From Candidatus Dadabacteria bacterium (GTDB lineage: Bacteria > Desulfobacterota_D > UBA1144 > Nemesobacterales > Mycalebacteriaceae), in contig JAPOUR010000023.1 of the NCBI GenBank assembly GCA_026708565.1, positions 1 to 36,485 on the forward strand: DNA of 36,485 nucleotides, in the 5' to 3' direction. The position numbers and the translations under genes are program-made. A model generated the notes under the pieces. It saw only the letters and a list, made by a program, of their open reading frames with translations. It had not been told where the DNA came from and made no database searches. Positions 17,204 through 24,415 of this stretch are shown piece by piece; the first letter of the stretch is position 1, and each line of letters starts with the position of its first letter.

Positions 17204-18069
17204 CTAACCTCCGCCTCCTTAATTTTGCTCAATGTGTAGTTTTTGACCAGAGCAAGATTGTCCGCAGTAGTGTATTTGTCCAGCAGGATAACTACTGCCA
17301 TTACTACTCCAATTTCCAACAAGAGCGGCGCGGACAACAAAGCGAAACCGGCAAAGGCCGCGCCACTCAACCCTGCGCCCTTGAGCCACTTTCCCTTGTC
17401 AACTTTCTTTCCAGTCTTCACCATATAGGCAACGCTCCCGATAACCACAAGTCCCATAAGCGGGTTTGCCGACACGATACTGGTTATTGCCATTCCACCG
17501 AGTATTTGGGACGCTTTCTGTAGGTCATTATTGTCCAGATGGTAAATCACGGCGAATGCTGAAAGCCCCGCCGCAACAACCTCCAGCGCGTCATAAGAGA
17601 GTGCGTCATAGACCCACTGCCTTTTGACCCCAAGCATTTTTGACAGGTTATCTGCCAGTTTGTTGTAACTTTCGGGAGACAGGTTTGCAAAGGGTAAGCC
17701 CTTCGGGGTTGTTACATCTTTCCACAACCCGCCCGTGTAGCCCTTCATTTGCTCCGCCAAAGAGCACTTGCCCGCGCACATTGCGTCTATCTTGTTCCAT
17801 GCGCCGCCGAGTGTGTGTCCGCCATCAAAGAGGCGATGGTTGCTCCCACCGATATGGGTTAGGAGATATTCCGAGTCCATTACCTTGTCAAATTTGGTGG
17901 CGGTGGACTCGGTTGCTTTGCCAAGCAAGGCAAGCAACTTATCCTGCGAGAGTGTTACCGTGCCCACATTGACACTCCAAGCGTCTGCCCGCATCGGGGC
18001 AAACACAAGGGCGCAAGCCAACACTAAAAGAGCAAGACGCTTTACAATTGTCTTGCTCTTAATGTTCAT
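17200..18069 (-). CDS. Signal-peptide-bearing membrane protein with a conserved-looking HRLFDGGH motif, unknown function
   Basis: This 289-residue protein begins with a classical signal peptide, a basic n-region and hydrophobic core ending in A-D-A at residue 30. The soluble exported part (about 31-155) contains H78-R-L-F-D82-G-G-H85 and a close Cys pair C98-x3-C102, which could bind metal or form a disulfide. The second half has several small-residue-rich hydrophobic helices (about 161-178, 185-217, 231-265), so the protein is probably anchored in the inner membrane. GGAGAT precedes the ATG. It heads the ATGA-coupled series that continues into the flavoprotein and polyferredoxin. I do not recognise the family. 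Confidence 0.72.
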   Translation of the reverse strand: MNIKSKTIVKRLALLVLACALVFAPMRADAWSVNVGTVTLSQDKLLALLGKATESTATKFDKVMDSEYLLTHIGGSNHRLFDGGHTLGGAWNKIDAMCAGKCSLAEQMKGYTGGLWKDVTTPKGLPFANLSPESYNKLADNLSKMLGVKRQWVYDALSYDALEVVAAGLSAFAVIYHLDNNDLQKASQILGGMAITSIVSANPLMGLVVIGSVAYMVKTGKKVDKGKWLKGAGLSGAAFAGFALLSAPLLLEIGVVMAVVILLDKYTTADNLALVKNYTLSKIKEAEVR

Positions 18070-18167
18070 CGCTTCACTATCTCCAAATTTTCCAAGTGGA
18101 TGCCGCTTTGGACAAACTCACCTACGGGCTTTGAGAGCCGTAAACTTTTTGGCGAACTCCTCAAAGG
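18070..18167. other. Intergenic control region ahead of the five-gene coupled operon
   Basis: These 98 bp hold an inverted repeat, CTTTGAG (18129-18135) and CTCAAAG (18160-18166), with a 24-nt loop and no clear T tract just after the nitroreductase-like gene. On the minus strand a weak TTGTCC...GAAAAT pair could be a promoter. Neither element is strong. Confidence 0.3.
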
Positions 18168-19490
18168 CTATTTCTTTGCTTTGATGTTCTGCATGAAAGT
18201 CTGTTTGTGCACGTCCGTGTATGAGCCCTTGGGGTAGTATTTGTCGTAGAAACCGGTGTCTATGTGCATTGCCTGAAACACAAGCCGCATATACATCGGG
18301 TCAACAAACGCGGGGAAACGCCCGTAGCGGTCGTATATGTAATTTGCCACGTCGCGCACGATTTGAATTGTGGTTTCCGTGGGCTGCGGCGCCTGCATAA
18401 GGTGCTTGTCCGGCTCGGTGTAGGGAAAGGGCTTGTCGCTCTGCCACGCCGATTCCTTGTGCTCCAGAAATGCGTCAATGGCCGCGTCCATGTTTTTGTA
18501 GTAGGGCGGGCAGTATCCTTCAAACACCCCGTCCCGTCCGACCGGTATGGTGTTGGGCGGATTGATGGAGCCCAGTTTGGGCTGCACGAACCTGAAACCG
18601 AGACCCTTGAACATGTCGGGCACGGCGCCCAGCGCGAACCTCGGCACAAGTCCGGTAAAAGTCCACCCGGCGAGTCCCAATGCCTGCAGCACAAGGCTCA
18701 TGTTCTGGCAGATGAACGCCTGCTCAACATTGAGCCCCGTGAGTATCCTCACCTCAAGGTCAAACAGAGACAGTTTCACCTCGCCCTTTATGCGCCCCTT
18801 CTTTATCCACTTGTCCAGACCGGCGGGCTTGCCCGTCAGGTCATCCGTTATGGAGAAGCCGTAACTGCTACTGCAGTAAAGAAGAAGCAGGTTCAGATAC
18901 TCCTCGGTTACGTCCGTAACCGGAATGAAAACCGTGGTTCCGGGTTTGTTGGTGTTCCACTGATTGAAGTCAAACAGCCCCGGCATCTTGTCCGGCAGGT
19001 CGGCTCTTTTTTTCTCAAGTCTCACGAGGCTGCCCCTGTAGAGTTCCAGAAGGCGGTCTATCCGTTTCTGTCTTCCCATCTTGAAAAACATGTCCAACTC
19101 TCCGGGTTCGGGAAGCATGTGCTTTACATCAACATGGTAGAGGCCCTTGTCATTTGTGAAAAACAACTCCGTGCCGTGGTTGTTGCAGGCGGACGGCCAT
19201 GTTCTTCCCGTCCACTGGCACAGAAGGTCTATTCCGTTTTCGGGCGGCAGGTCGGCAAGGCAGAGCCCGGTCAGCCCCGTTCCCGACCAGACAAGAAGCG
19301 CCTCGTCAACCTCGTCCAGCGGCACGGGCTTGTGGGGCGATTTGAACCCCAGTGTGCTTGTTTCCGGCAATTCCATTCCGAGCCCGAATCTGCGCGAGCG
19401 GCGGTTGAATATGGAATCAAACAGCGGGTATTTGAGCGCCTCCTCGTGGCGTTTTGTCAGTTTTGATGTTTTGGGTTTCCTTGCGGCCAT
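18168..19490 (-). CDS. Nitroreductase-family-like protein, divergent
   Basis: This 440-residue soluble protein has an early segment resembling the nitroreductase start (F-D-S-I-F-N-R-R-S-R-R-F at about 24-35) and an S-G-T-G-L-T-G-L segment near 69-76 like the FMN-contacting helix of that fold. The rest, including Trp/Tyr/Pro-rich stretches, aligns with nothing I can name, and it is about twice the size of a simple nitroreductase. It could therefore be a single-chain duplicated or extended member, or an unrelated family. Cofactor and substrate are unknown. It is transcribed in the same direction as the operon downstream but is separated from it by 98 bp. The start is the ATG at 19490, with GAGG upstream. 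Confidence 0.5.
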   Translation of the reverse strand: MAARKPKTSKLTKRHEEALKYPLFDSIFNRRSRRFGLGMELPETSTLGFKSPHKPVPLDEVDEALLVWSGTGLTGLCLADLPPENGIDLLCQWTGRTWPSACNNHGTELFFTNDKGLYHVDVKHMLPEPGELDMFFKMGRQKRIDRLLELYRGSLVRLEKKRADLPDKMPGLFDFNQWNTNKPGTTVFIPVTDVTEEYLNLLLLYCSSSYGFSITDDLTGKPAGLDKWIKKGRIKGEVKLSLFDLEVRILTGLNVEQAFICQNMSLVLQALGLAGWTFTGLVPRFALGAVPDMFKGLGFRFVQPKLGSINPPNTIPVGRDGVFEGYCPPYYKNMDAAIDAFLEHKESAWQSDKPFPYTEPDKHLMQAPQPTETTIQIVRDVANYIYDRYGRFPAFVDPMYMRLVFQAMHIDTGFYDKYYPKGSYTDVHKQTFMQNIKAKK

Positions 19491-19558
19491 TGGTCAGCCC
19501 TCCGGTTGTTTGAATGAGGAATGATAATAACACACACAAGCGCGCCGTGCGCTCTTTT

Positions 19559-20467
19559 TTACAGTCCGGCGTCTTTTATGGCGCGCAGAACTTTTTCAAA
19601 AACTCCGCCTCTCGCGGCGACTATTCCCCTGTTTTTCGGAAGCGTCCGCCCCGCGCCGAAATCAAGCGCGTCCCCGTCAAAGTCTGCCACCCTTGCCCCC
19701 GCCGCTTCGGCAATGGCCGTTCCCGCCGCGTGGTCCCAGACGCTTTCCCTCCTCCGCCGGTTGGGAACTCTTATGTAAACATCGGCGCGCCCCTCCGCGA
19801 TGAGCGCGTATTTGCCCTGCCCGTCCATTCTGACCGAGCGCCCCCGCCCTCCGGCGCGCCGCATGATTTCTCCCGTGTCGGCGTATGCCTGCTCTCTTGC
19901 GCGCGCGCTTTCGCACAAAACCGGCCCCCTGCCGCTCCCGCCCTGTTTTATCAGAAGGTCCGTCTTTTCTCCGGCGACCGGTTTTTTTCTGACCCCGCCG
20001 CCCCTCGCGGCGGACATTATGAAGCCGAGTCCGGGGCAGCCGAGCGCCCCCGCCGCCGCCTCGCCTTCCACTATCAGGGCGACCGCCACGCAGAAGTGCG
20101 CGCCGTCAACAAAGCCCGCCGTTCCGTCAATGGGGTCAACCGTCCAGAACCTCCCGCCGCCCCCGCCGCCGCCCCGTCCGAGTGTCTCAACAAAATCGTC
20201 CCTGCCCGTGTTTCCAAGCAGTTTCAGCGCCGCGTCCGCCGCTCCCGTGTTTTCGGCCGTCTCCTCGGCGACAACCGCATCTCCCGGAAAATGTTCCTCA
20301 ATCGCCTTTGTCAGAATAAACTGCGCCGCATAGTCCGCGGCGGTTACGGCTGTTCCGTCGCTCTTTGTGGTTTTCTCCGCAAGCCCGCTTTTCTGAGCCC
20401 GCCGCGCAAGCTCAACCGCCCGGGCAACGGCGGGGAGAATGGCGGATATGTCTTTTTCAAAACTCAT
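19559..20467 (-). CDS. Inositol-monophosphatase-family phosphatase (CysQ/HisN-like)
   Basis: This 302-residue Mg-dependent, Li-sensitive-type phosphatase has the metal-binding set E68-E69 (A-E-E-T), D111-P-I-D114-G-T, and a late V-W-D245-H-A-A-G. The early K-S-D-G-T-x-V-T-x-A-D segment (35-45) resembles 3'(2'),5'-bisphosphate nucleotidases and histidinol phosphatases. The nearby PiT permease and CysH suggest removal of the by-product PAP. However, CysH here looks APS-specific, which would not make PAP, so a HisN-like role is also possible. A run of seven glycines at 99-105 looks like a GC-driven linker expansion. The stop of the upstream glycosyltransferase overlaps its start by 4 nt. Confidence 0.85.
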   Translation of the reverse strand: MSFEKDISAILPAVARAVELARRAQKSGLAEKTTKSDGTAVTAADYAAQFILTKAIEEHFPGDAVVAEETAENTGAADAALKLLGNTGRDDFVETLGRGGGGGGGRFWTVDPIDGTAGFVDGAHFCVAVALIVEGEAAAGALGCPGLGFIMSAARGGGVRKKPVAGEKTDLLIKQGGSGRGPVLCESARAREQAYADTGEIMRRAGGRGRSVRMDGQGKYALIAEGRADVYIRVPNRRRRESVWDHAAGTAIAEAAGARVADFDGDALDFGAGRTLPKNRGIVAARGGVFEKVLRAIKDAGL

Positions 20468-21774
20468 CTTTTTGCCGTGAGACGCTCAAACGCGAGCATT
20501 GCCCACACCGGAACAAACTGTATCCAGACCAGCGCGCCGGATAAAACCCCCTCCGCCGCGGGTCCGTATTTCAGGTAGTAAAGCGGCAGCAACGCCGTCG
20601 GCAGCATCAGAGACCACAGCGGCCCGCCTTTTCTCAAAGCCAGAAACGGAATCACCCAGCAGTAATACCAGGGAAACTGCGCGGGAATGACAAGGAAAAC
20701 AAGGGCGGACACAAACAGGCAACCCCCGGCGGCGTCCCGTTTTTTTGAGAAAAACGCATAGCCCGTTCCCGCCGCGACCGCAAGCGCGGTTACAACCCGC
20801 GCCGCAACCTGCCCGTGCCCCGGATGAATTCCCGCCGCCTCAAGCGCGCCCTCGCACAACATCAGGACTATTGCGAAAACAGAACTGTTGTTCTCCCACC
20901 CCGCCGCATAGGCGGCAAGCCCGGAGTTATGTTCCTCAAGGGAGGCGAGAAGCGGAAAAGTCAGCGCGGCGGACGCAAGCAAAAACAGCGCGGACATTTT
21001 TGCCCTCTCCCGCGCCGTGCGCAAAAGCGGCGCGATTAAAACAGCCGTCCACACCTTTACCGATACCGAAACCGCGAGCAGGGCGGCGCACAGAGATCCG
21101 CGCCTTTTTTCTGCCGCCCAGAGCGCGCCCAGAACGAACGGGCTGATGAGCGCCTCCATGTGGCACGAGAAGAAAATTGTGAACACCGCAAGCGGATTCC
21201 ACCAGTAAATCACCGCGCCCGCTCCGCCGCGCGCGAGCCGGGTCAGAATAAAAAATGCGGCGATGTCCGCTAAGAGAAGAACAGACCGCCACGCAAAAAC
21301 GCTCCACTCGGACACAATATGCGACAGGGCAAAAAACATTTGGGCGGCGGGCGGATAAATGGTTGTCAGGTGGGGGTGGTTTATGCGCTCCGCCACTCCG
21401 CCGGACTGCGCCGCCAGAGTTTTCAGCGCGCCCGCCGCCGCTTCTGCGGGCGCGGCAAGATAAGGGTTCATTCCCCGCGCCGTTACCGCGCCGTCCCACA
21501 GGTATCTGAAGTAGTCGTCTTCAAGAACCGGATGAGACAGAAAGCCCGCAACTCTCATCGCAAGCCCTATTGCAAAGACGACCGCGAGGCGGGGCGCCGC
21601 GCTCCTCACCGCCCCGAAGTAAAAAACCGCCGAGGCGCAAAGAAGCGCCGTGAGTTTCCCTATGGGCATATCCGCGGTCTGTTCGGGATAGGCCGAAAAA
21701 CTTTCCGAAAACCCCGCGACAATAAAAAGCGCCGCCGCCGCAGCGGCTCCCAGCGCCGTGCTTGTGTGTTTCAT
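20464..21774 (-). CDS. GT-C-fold membrane glycosyltransferase (mannosyltransferase-like, GT87/DUF2029 type)
   Basis: This 436-residue polytopic protein has about 10-12 hydrophobic helices. The first periplasmic loop carries E85-D86-D87-Y-F-R-Y-L-W-D-G and, a little later, N-P-Y. This is the usual acidic motif of polyprenyl-phosphate-sugar-dependent GT-C enzymes. Such enzymes add mannose or similar sugars to lipid-linked glycans on the outer face of the membrane. It overlaps the phosphatase gene by 4 nt (20464-20467). The acceptor cannot be deduced. It is divergent from pyrE across 62 bp. Confidence 0.8.
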   Translation of the reverse strand: MKHTSTALGAAAAAALFIVAGFSESFSAYPEQTADMPIGKLTALLCASAVFYFGAVRSAAPRLAVVFAIGLAMRVAGFLSHPVLEDDYFRYLWDGAVTARGMNPYLAAPAEAAAGALKTLAAQSGGVAERINHPHLTTIYPPAAQMFFALSHIVSEWSVFAWRSVLLLADIAAFFILTRLARGGAGAVIYWWNPLAVFTIFFSCHMEALISPFVLGALWAAEKRRGSLCAALLAVSVSVKVWTAVLIAPLLRTARERAKMSALFLLASAALTFPLLASLEEHNSGLAAYAAGWENNSSVFAIVLMLCEGALEAAGIHPGHGQVAARVVTALAVAAGTGYAFFSKKRDAAGGCLFVSALVFLVIPAQFPWYYCWVIPFLALRKGGPLWSLMLPTALLPLYYLKYGPAAEGVLSGALVWIQFVPVWAMLAFERLTAKR

Positions 21775-21836
21775 CCGTCCAAGCAGGATAACGGATTGAA
21801 CAAAGGGGTGAAGCCGTGTAGTTTCCGAATGAGCCC

Positions 21837-22382
21837 GTGAGCCTGAAAATTCAAAGAGACAGATTGCGTTCCATCCTGCTTGAGCGCTCGGTTGAGTTCG
21901 GGGAGTTTACACTGTCCTCGGGCGAGAAGAGCGCGCTTTACATAGACGCGAGAAAAACCACTCTTGACCCCGAAGGGGCGCGGCTTTGCGCGGAAATCTT
22001 TCTTGCCGAGTTTTCAAAAACCCCGCTGGCAAGCGCGATAGGGGGCCCCACCCTCGGCGCAGACCCCATTGTCGGCGCGATGCTCGCGCTGTGTGAAGAC
22101 TCCGACCCGCGCGGCTTCATTGTCCGCAAGAGCGAAAAGGGGCACGGGACCCGCCGGTTGATTGAGGGCGGCCTTGCGGAGGGCGACATTGCCATGATGG
22201 TTGAGGATGTGGTTACCACGGGCGGCTCGGCGAGGCGCGCCATTGAGGCCGTCCGCGCGGCGGGGGCCGAGGTGTCAAAGGTTGCGGCTGTTGTCAGCAG
22301 GGCAAAGACGGCAAACCCGTTTGCCGATGAGGGCATAGATTTCTTCAGCATATTTGAGGAGAAAGACTTGCTTTCGGGGTAG
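21837..22382 (+). CDS. pyrE: Orotate phosphoribosyltransferase
   Basis: This 181-residue PyrE converts orotate plus PRPP to OMP in pyrimidine synthesis. The PRPP-binding motif is V-E-D-V-V-T-T-G-G-S at 122-131. R-K-S-E-K-G-H-G-T (97-105) is the flexible catalytic loop with Lys and His, and F-T-L-S-S-G-E-K-S (24-32) is the typical early motif. The start is GTG at 21837; an ATG eight bases upstream is out of frame and soon stops. The SD is weak. The divergent region to the glycosyltransferase is only 62 bp, with a poor TTGAAC...TAGTTT pair as candidate promoter. Confidence 0.95.
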   Translation: MSLKIQRDRLRSILLERSVEFGEFTLSSGEKSALYIDARKTTLDPEGARLCAEIFLAEFSKTPLASAIGGPTLGADPIVGAMLALCEDSDPRGFIVRKSEKGHGTRRLIEGGLAEGDIAMMVEDVVTTGGSARRAIEAVRAAGAEVSKVAAVVSRAKTANPFADEGIDFFSIFEEKDLLSG

Positions 22383-22685
22383 GGGATTTGTTACGGGCAA
22401 CCTTCTCTACTGCGGCGACAGCCTTTCCGTTCTCCCGGTTGACTTCCCCCGCTTTTTCGGTATCCTCTCGCCTTAAGAGTGGCAAACATGTCCCGTAATT
22501 TTGACATCTGCTCTGTTTCTTTCGGCGCGCGCCTCTGCGGTTGTGCGCCTTGTTCCTGCTGTATGTGATTTGAACGCGGTTTTCCGCTCCGTTTTTGACG
22601 GGGAGATTTGGAGGACAGGCGTTTGGAATCGGATTCCCCGTCAGGGGATTCGCCGGGTTTTTGTTTGCCGTTTTGAGAGTTTGAT
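22383..22685. other. 303-bp intergenic region: structured leader and a possible methylase-like remnant
   Basis: No convincing gene is seen between pyrE and the permease. Bases 22597-22604 (GACGGGGA) and 22635-22642 (TCCCCGTC) form a perfect 8-bp inverted repeat. Between and over them lie a 13-bp palindrome GGAATCgGATTCC (22625-22637) and CCCC-GTCA-GGGG (22636-22647). This suggests a folded leader or protein-binding site upstream of the permease. Near 22390-22470 a short plus-strand frame reads N-L-L-Y-C-G-D-S-L-S-V-L, resembling the start of some DNA methyltransferases, then stops. The resemblance is brief and may be chance. Confidence 0.45.
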
Positions 22686-23660
22686 ATGGAAACCGTTTTT
22701 ATTGCGGCTGTCGGTCTGTCGGGATTGCTTGCCCTGAACATCGGGGCGAACAACTCCGCCGCGGCCATGGCATCCTCTTACGGGGCGGGCGCGCGGACAA
22801 AGAGACAGGCGGTCGGCCTGATAGCGGTTTTCGCGATTCTGGGCGCGCTGTTTGCGGGCGGCCCCGTGGTTGAAACAATGGGCAAAGGCATAGTGCCGCA
22901 AGCCGTGTTTTCATCCCGCGCCGCGCTTACGGTTGTGGTTCTGGTTATCGCGCTTGCCTTTGTCTCATGGGCGAACGCCTCAAGAGTTCCGGTCGCCACA
23001 ACTCACGCCATTGTCTGCTCAATCGCGGGCATCGGCCTTTACCTCGGCTCGCTCAATCACGCGCGTTTTTACGAGATAGTGGGCTGGTGGGTGGCGGGTC
23101 CCGTAGTGTCGTGGGCGGCGGGCTTTCTTGTCGGCAAATTTCTTTATTACAGGATTTTGAACCATCTTGTTGAAAACTTCTCCGAAGAGGGCGTAAGCCG
23201 CGTTCTCAAGTGGTGCATAACGGTTTCGGGAACTTTTCTCGCGTTTTCCGCGGGCGCGAACAACTCCGCAAACGCCGTGGGGCCCGTTGTGGGGCTGGGC
23301 GTGATGGACTCGTCATCGGGGGTGCTGTTTGCGGGCGTGGCCATGGCTGTGGGGGCTCTTGTTTTAGGAGGCCGGGTTCTTGAGACCGTGGGCAAGGAGA
23401 TAACCGAGATATGCCTCATAAGGGCGATAACGGTTGAGGCGGTCGCGGCGGTGATAATTGTTACGGCGTCTCTTGCGGGAATACCGGTTTCCATCACCGA
23501 GATAGTTACCGCCGGCATTGTGGGCTTCTCATGCGCCCAGCATGGGTTTGGGAAAACGGCAAGAAACCGCCATGTGCTCAGGATAGCGTTTTTCTGGCTT
23601 GCCGTGCCCGCCGCAACGGTGGCAATCGGATACATTGCGGCGATGTTTGTGCTAAAATAG
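22686..23660 (+). CDS. PiT-family inorganic phosphate/sulfate permease (probably sulfate)
   Basis: This 324-residue membrane protein has the PiT internal duplication. G20-A-N-N-S-A near the N-terminus and G-A-N-N-S-A-N near residue 195 are the repeated family signatures, each followed by conserved small-residue helices. About 9-10 membrane helices are expected. PiT relatives carry phosphate (PitA) or sulfate (CysP of Bacillus subtilis). The APS reductase gene begins 8 nt downstream, so sulfate is the more likely substrate here. There is a weak GAGAG ribosome site upstream of the ATG. Phosphate cannot be excluded. Confidence 0.88.
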   Translation: METVFIAAVGLSGLLALNIGANNSAAAMASSYGAGARTKRQAVGLIAVFAILGALFAGGPVVETMGKGIVPQAVFSSRAALTVVVLVIALAFVSWANASRVPVATTHAIVCSIAGIGLYLGSLNHARFYEIVGWWVAGPVVSWAAGFLVGKFLYYRILNHLVENFSEEGVSRVLKWCITVSGTFLAFSAGANNSANAVGPVVGLGVMDSSSGVLFAGVAMAVGALVLGGRVLETVGKEITEICLIRAITVEAVAAVIIVTASLAGIPVSITEIVTAGIVGFSCAQHGFGKTARNRHVLRIAFFWLAVPAATVAIGYIAAMFVLK

Positions 23661-23668
23661 GGCAGGAT

Positions 23669-24415
23669 ATGAGGTTCACCCCCCGGCAGATTGATGAATT
23701 GAACAGGCGTTTCTCGGACAAGAGCCCCGAAGAGATTGTGTCGTGGGCGATTGAGAAACTCCACCCGAAGGTCGCGCTCGCCACCAGTTTTCAGGTTCAG
23801 GGCTCCGTCCTGATAGACATTCTTATGAAAGCGGACCCCCGCGCGCGAATCTTCACGCTTGACACGGGCCGCCTCAATCCGGAGACCTACGAGATGGCGG
23901 AGCGCGTCAGAGAGAAATACGGCGCGCGCGTGGAGGTGGTTTTTCCCGACTCCGCCGAGGTGGGGGAAATGGTTTCGGAGCGCGGGGTCAATCTGTTTTA
24001 CAGGGGCGCGGAGAACAGGCGGCTTTGCTGCGAGGTGAGAAAGGTCAGGCCGCTCGGCAGATACCTTGAGGGGATGGACGGCTGGATGACCTCTCTGCGC
24101 AGTGAGCAGACCCGGCGGAGGGCGGACGCGAAAAAGTTTGAATCAGACACTGTTCACGGCGGAATTTTGAAGATAAACCCCATTGTGGACTGGACGGAAG
24201 AGCGCGTCTGGGACTATGTGAAATCAAACGGCGTTCCCTACAACGCGCTTCACGACCGCGGATACCCGTCAATCGGCTGCGCCCCGTGCACGCGTGCGGT
24301 AGCTCCCGGAGACGACCCGCGCTCCGGAAGGTGGTGGTGGGAAACCGGCTCCGACAAGGAATGCGGCATACACTTTGCCCACGAGGAAACACCCGCCGTT
24401 GGCGACAAAGATTGA
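23669..24415 (+). CDS. cysH: Adenylylsulfate (APS) reductase-type CysH
   Basis: This 248-residue thioredoxin-dependent reductase reduces activated sulfate to sulfite. The substrate motif T63-L-D-T-G-R-L...E-T-Y is present. The [4Fe-4S]-cluster cysteines C120-C121 and C204-x2-C207 mark the APS-using (assimilatory APR) subclass, unlike the cluster-free PAPS reductases. The catalytic Cys is C232 in E-C-G-I-H. The start at 23669 has GGCAGGAT upstream; an in-frame upstream ATG at 23531 lies inside the permease gene and adds 46 unrelated residues, so it was rejected. The gene overlaps the following helicase start by 17 nt. Confidence 0.93.
   Translation: MRFTPRQIDELNRRFSDKSPEEIVSWAIEKLHPKVALATSFQVQGSVLIDILMKADPRARIFTLDTGRLNPETYEMAERVREKYGARVEVVFPDSAEVGEMVSERGVNLFYRGAENRRLCCEVRKVRPLGRYLEGMDGWMTSLRSEQTRRRADAKKFESDTVHGGILKINPIVDWTEERVWDYVKSNGVPYNALHDRGYPSIGCAPCTRAVAPGDDPRSGRWWWETGSDKECGIHFAHEETPAVGDKD

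Noticed and set aside
18110-18170. Out-of-frame continuation after the nitroreductase-like stop, giving a helical peptide of about 18 residues
   Set aside because: No evidence of frameshift in the gene body, and no start codon for a separate peptide.
18264-19466. 400-residue plus-strand frame opposite the nitroreductase-like gene
   Set aside because: Mirror frame of a better gene; no motif, signal or ribosome site.
19514-20578. 354-residue plus-strand frame opposite the phosphatase gene
   Set aside because: The opposite strand has intact metal-binding motifs; this frame is Arg/Pro-rich shadow.
22391-22768. 125-residue minus-strand frame between pyrE and the permease
   Set aside because: Polar, low-complexity, overlaps the permease start antisense; no ribosome site or motif.
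23531-23668. Longer N-terminus for CysH
   Set aside because: It lies inside the permease gene, in another frame, and adds residues with no family match; the ATG at 23669 has a good ribosome site.
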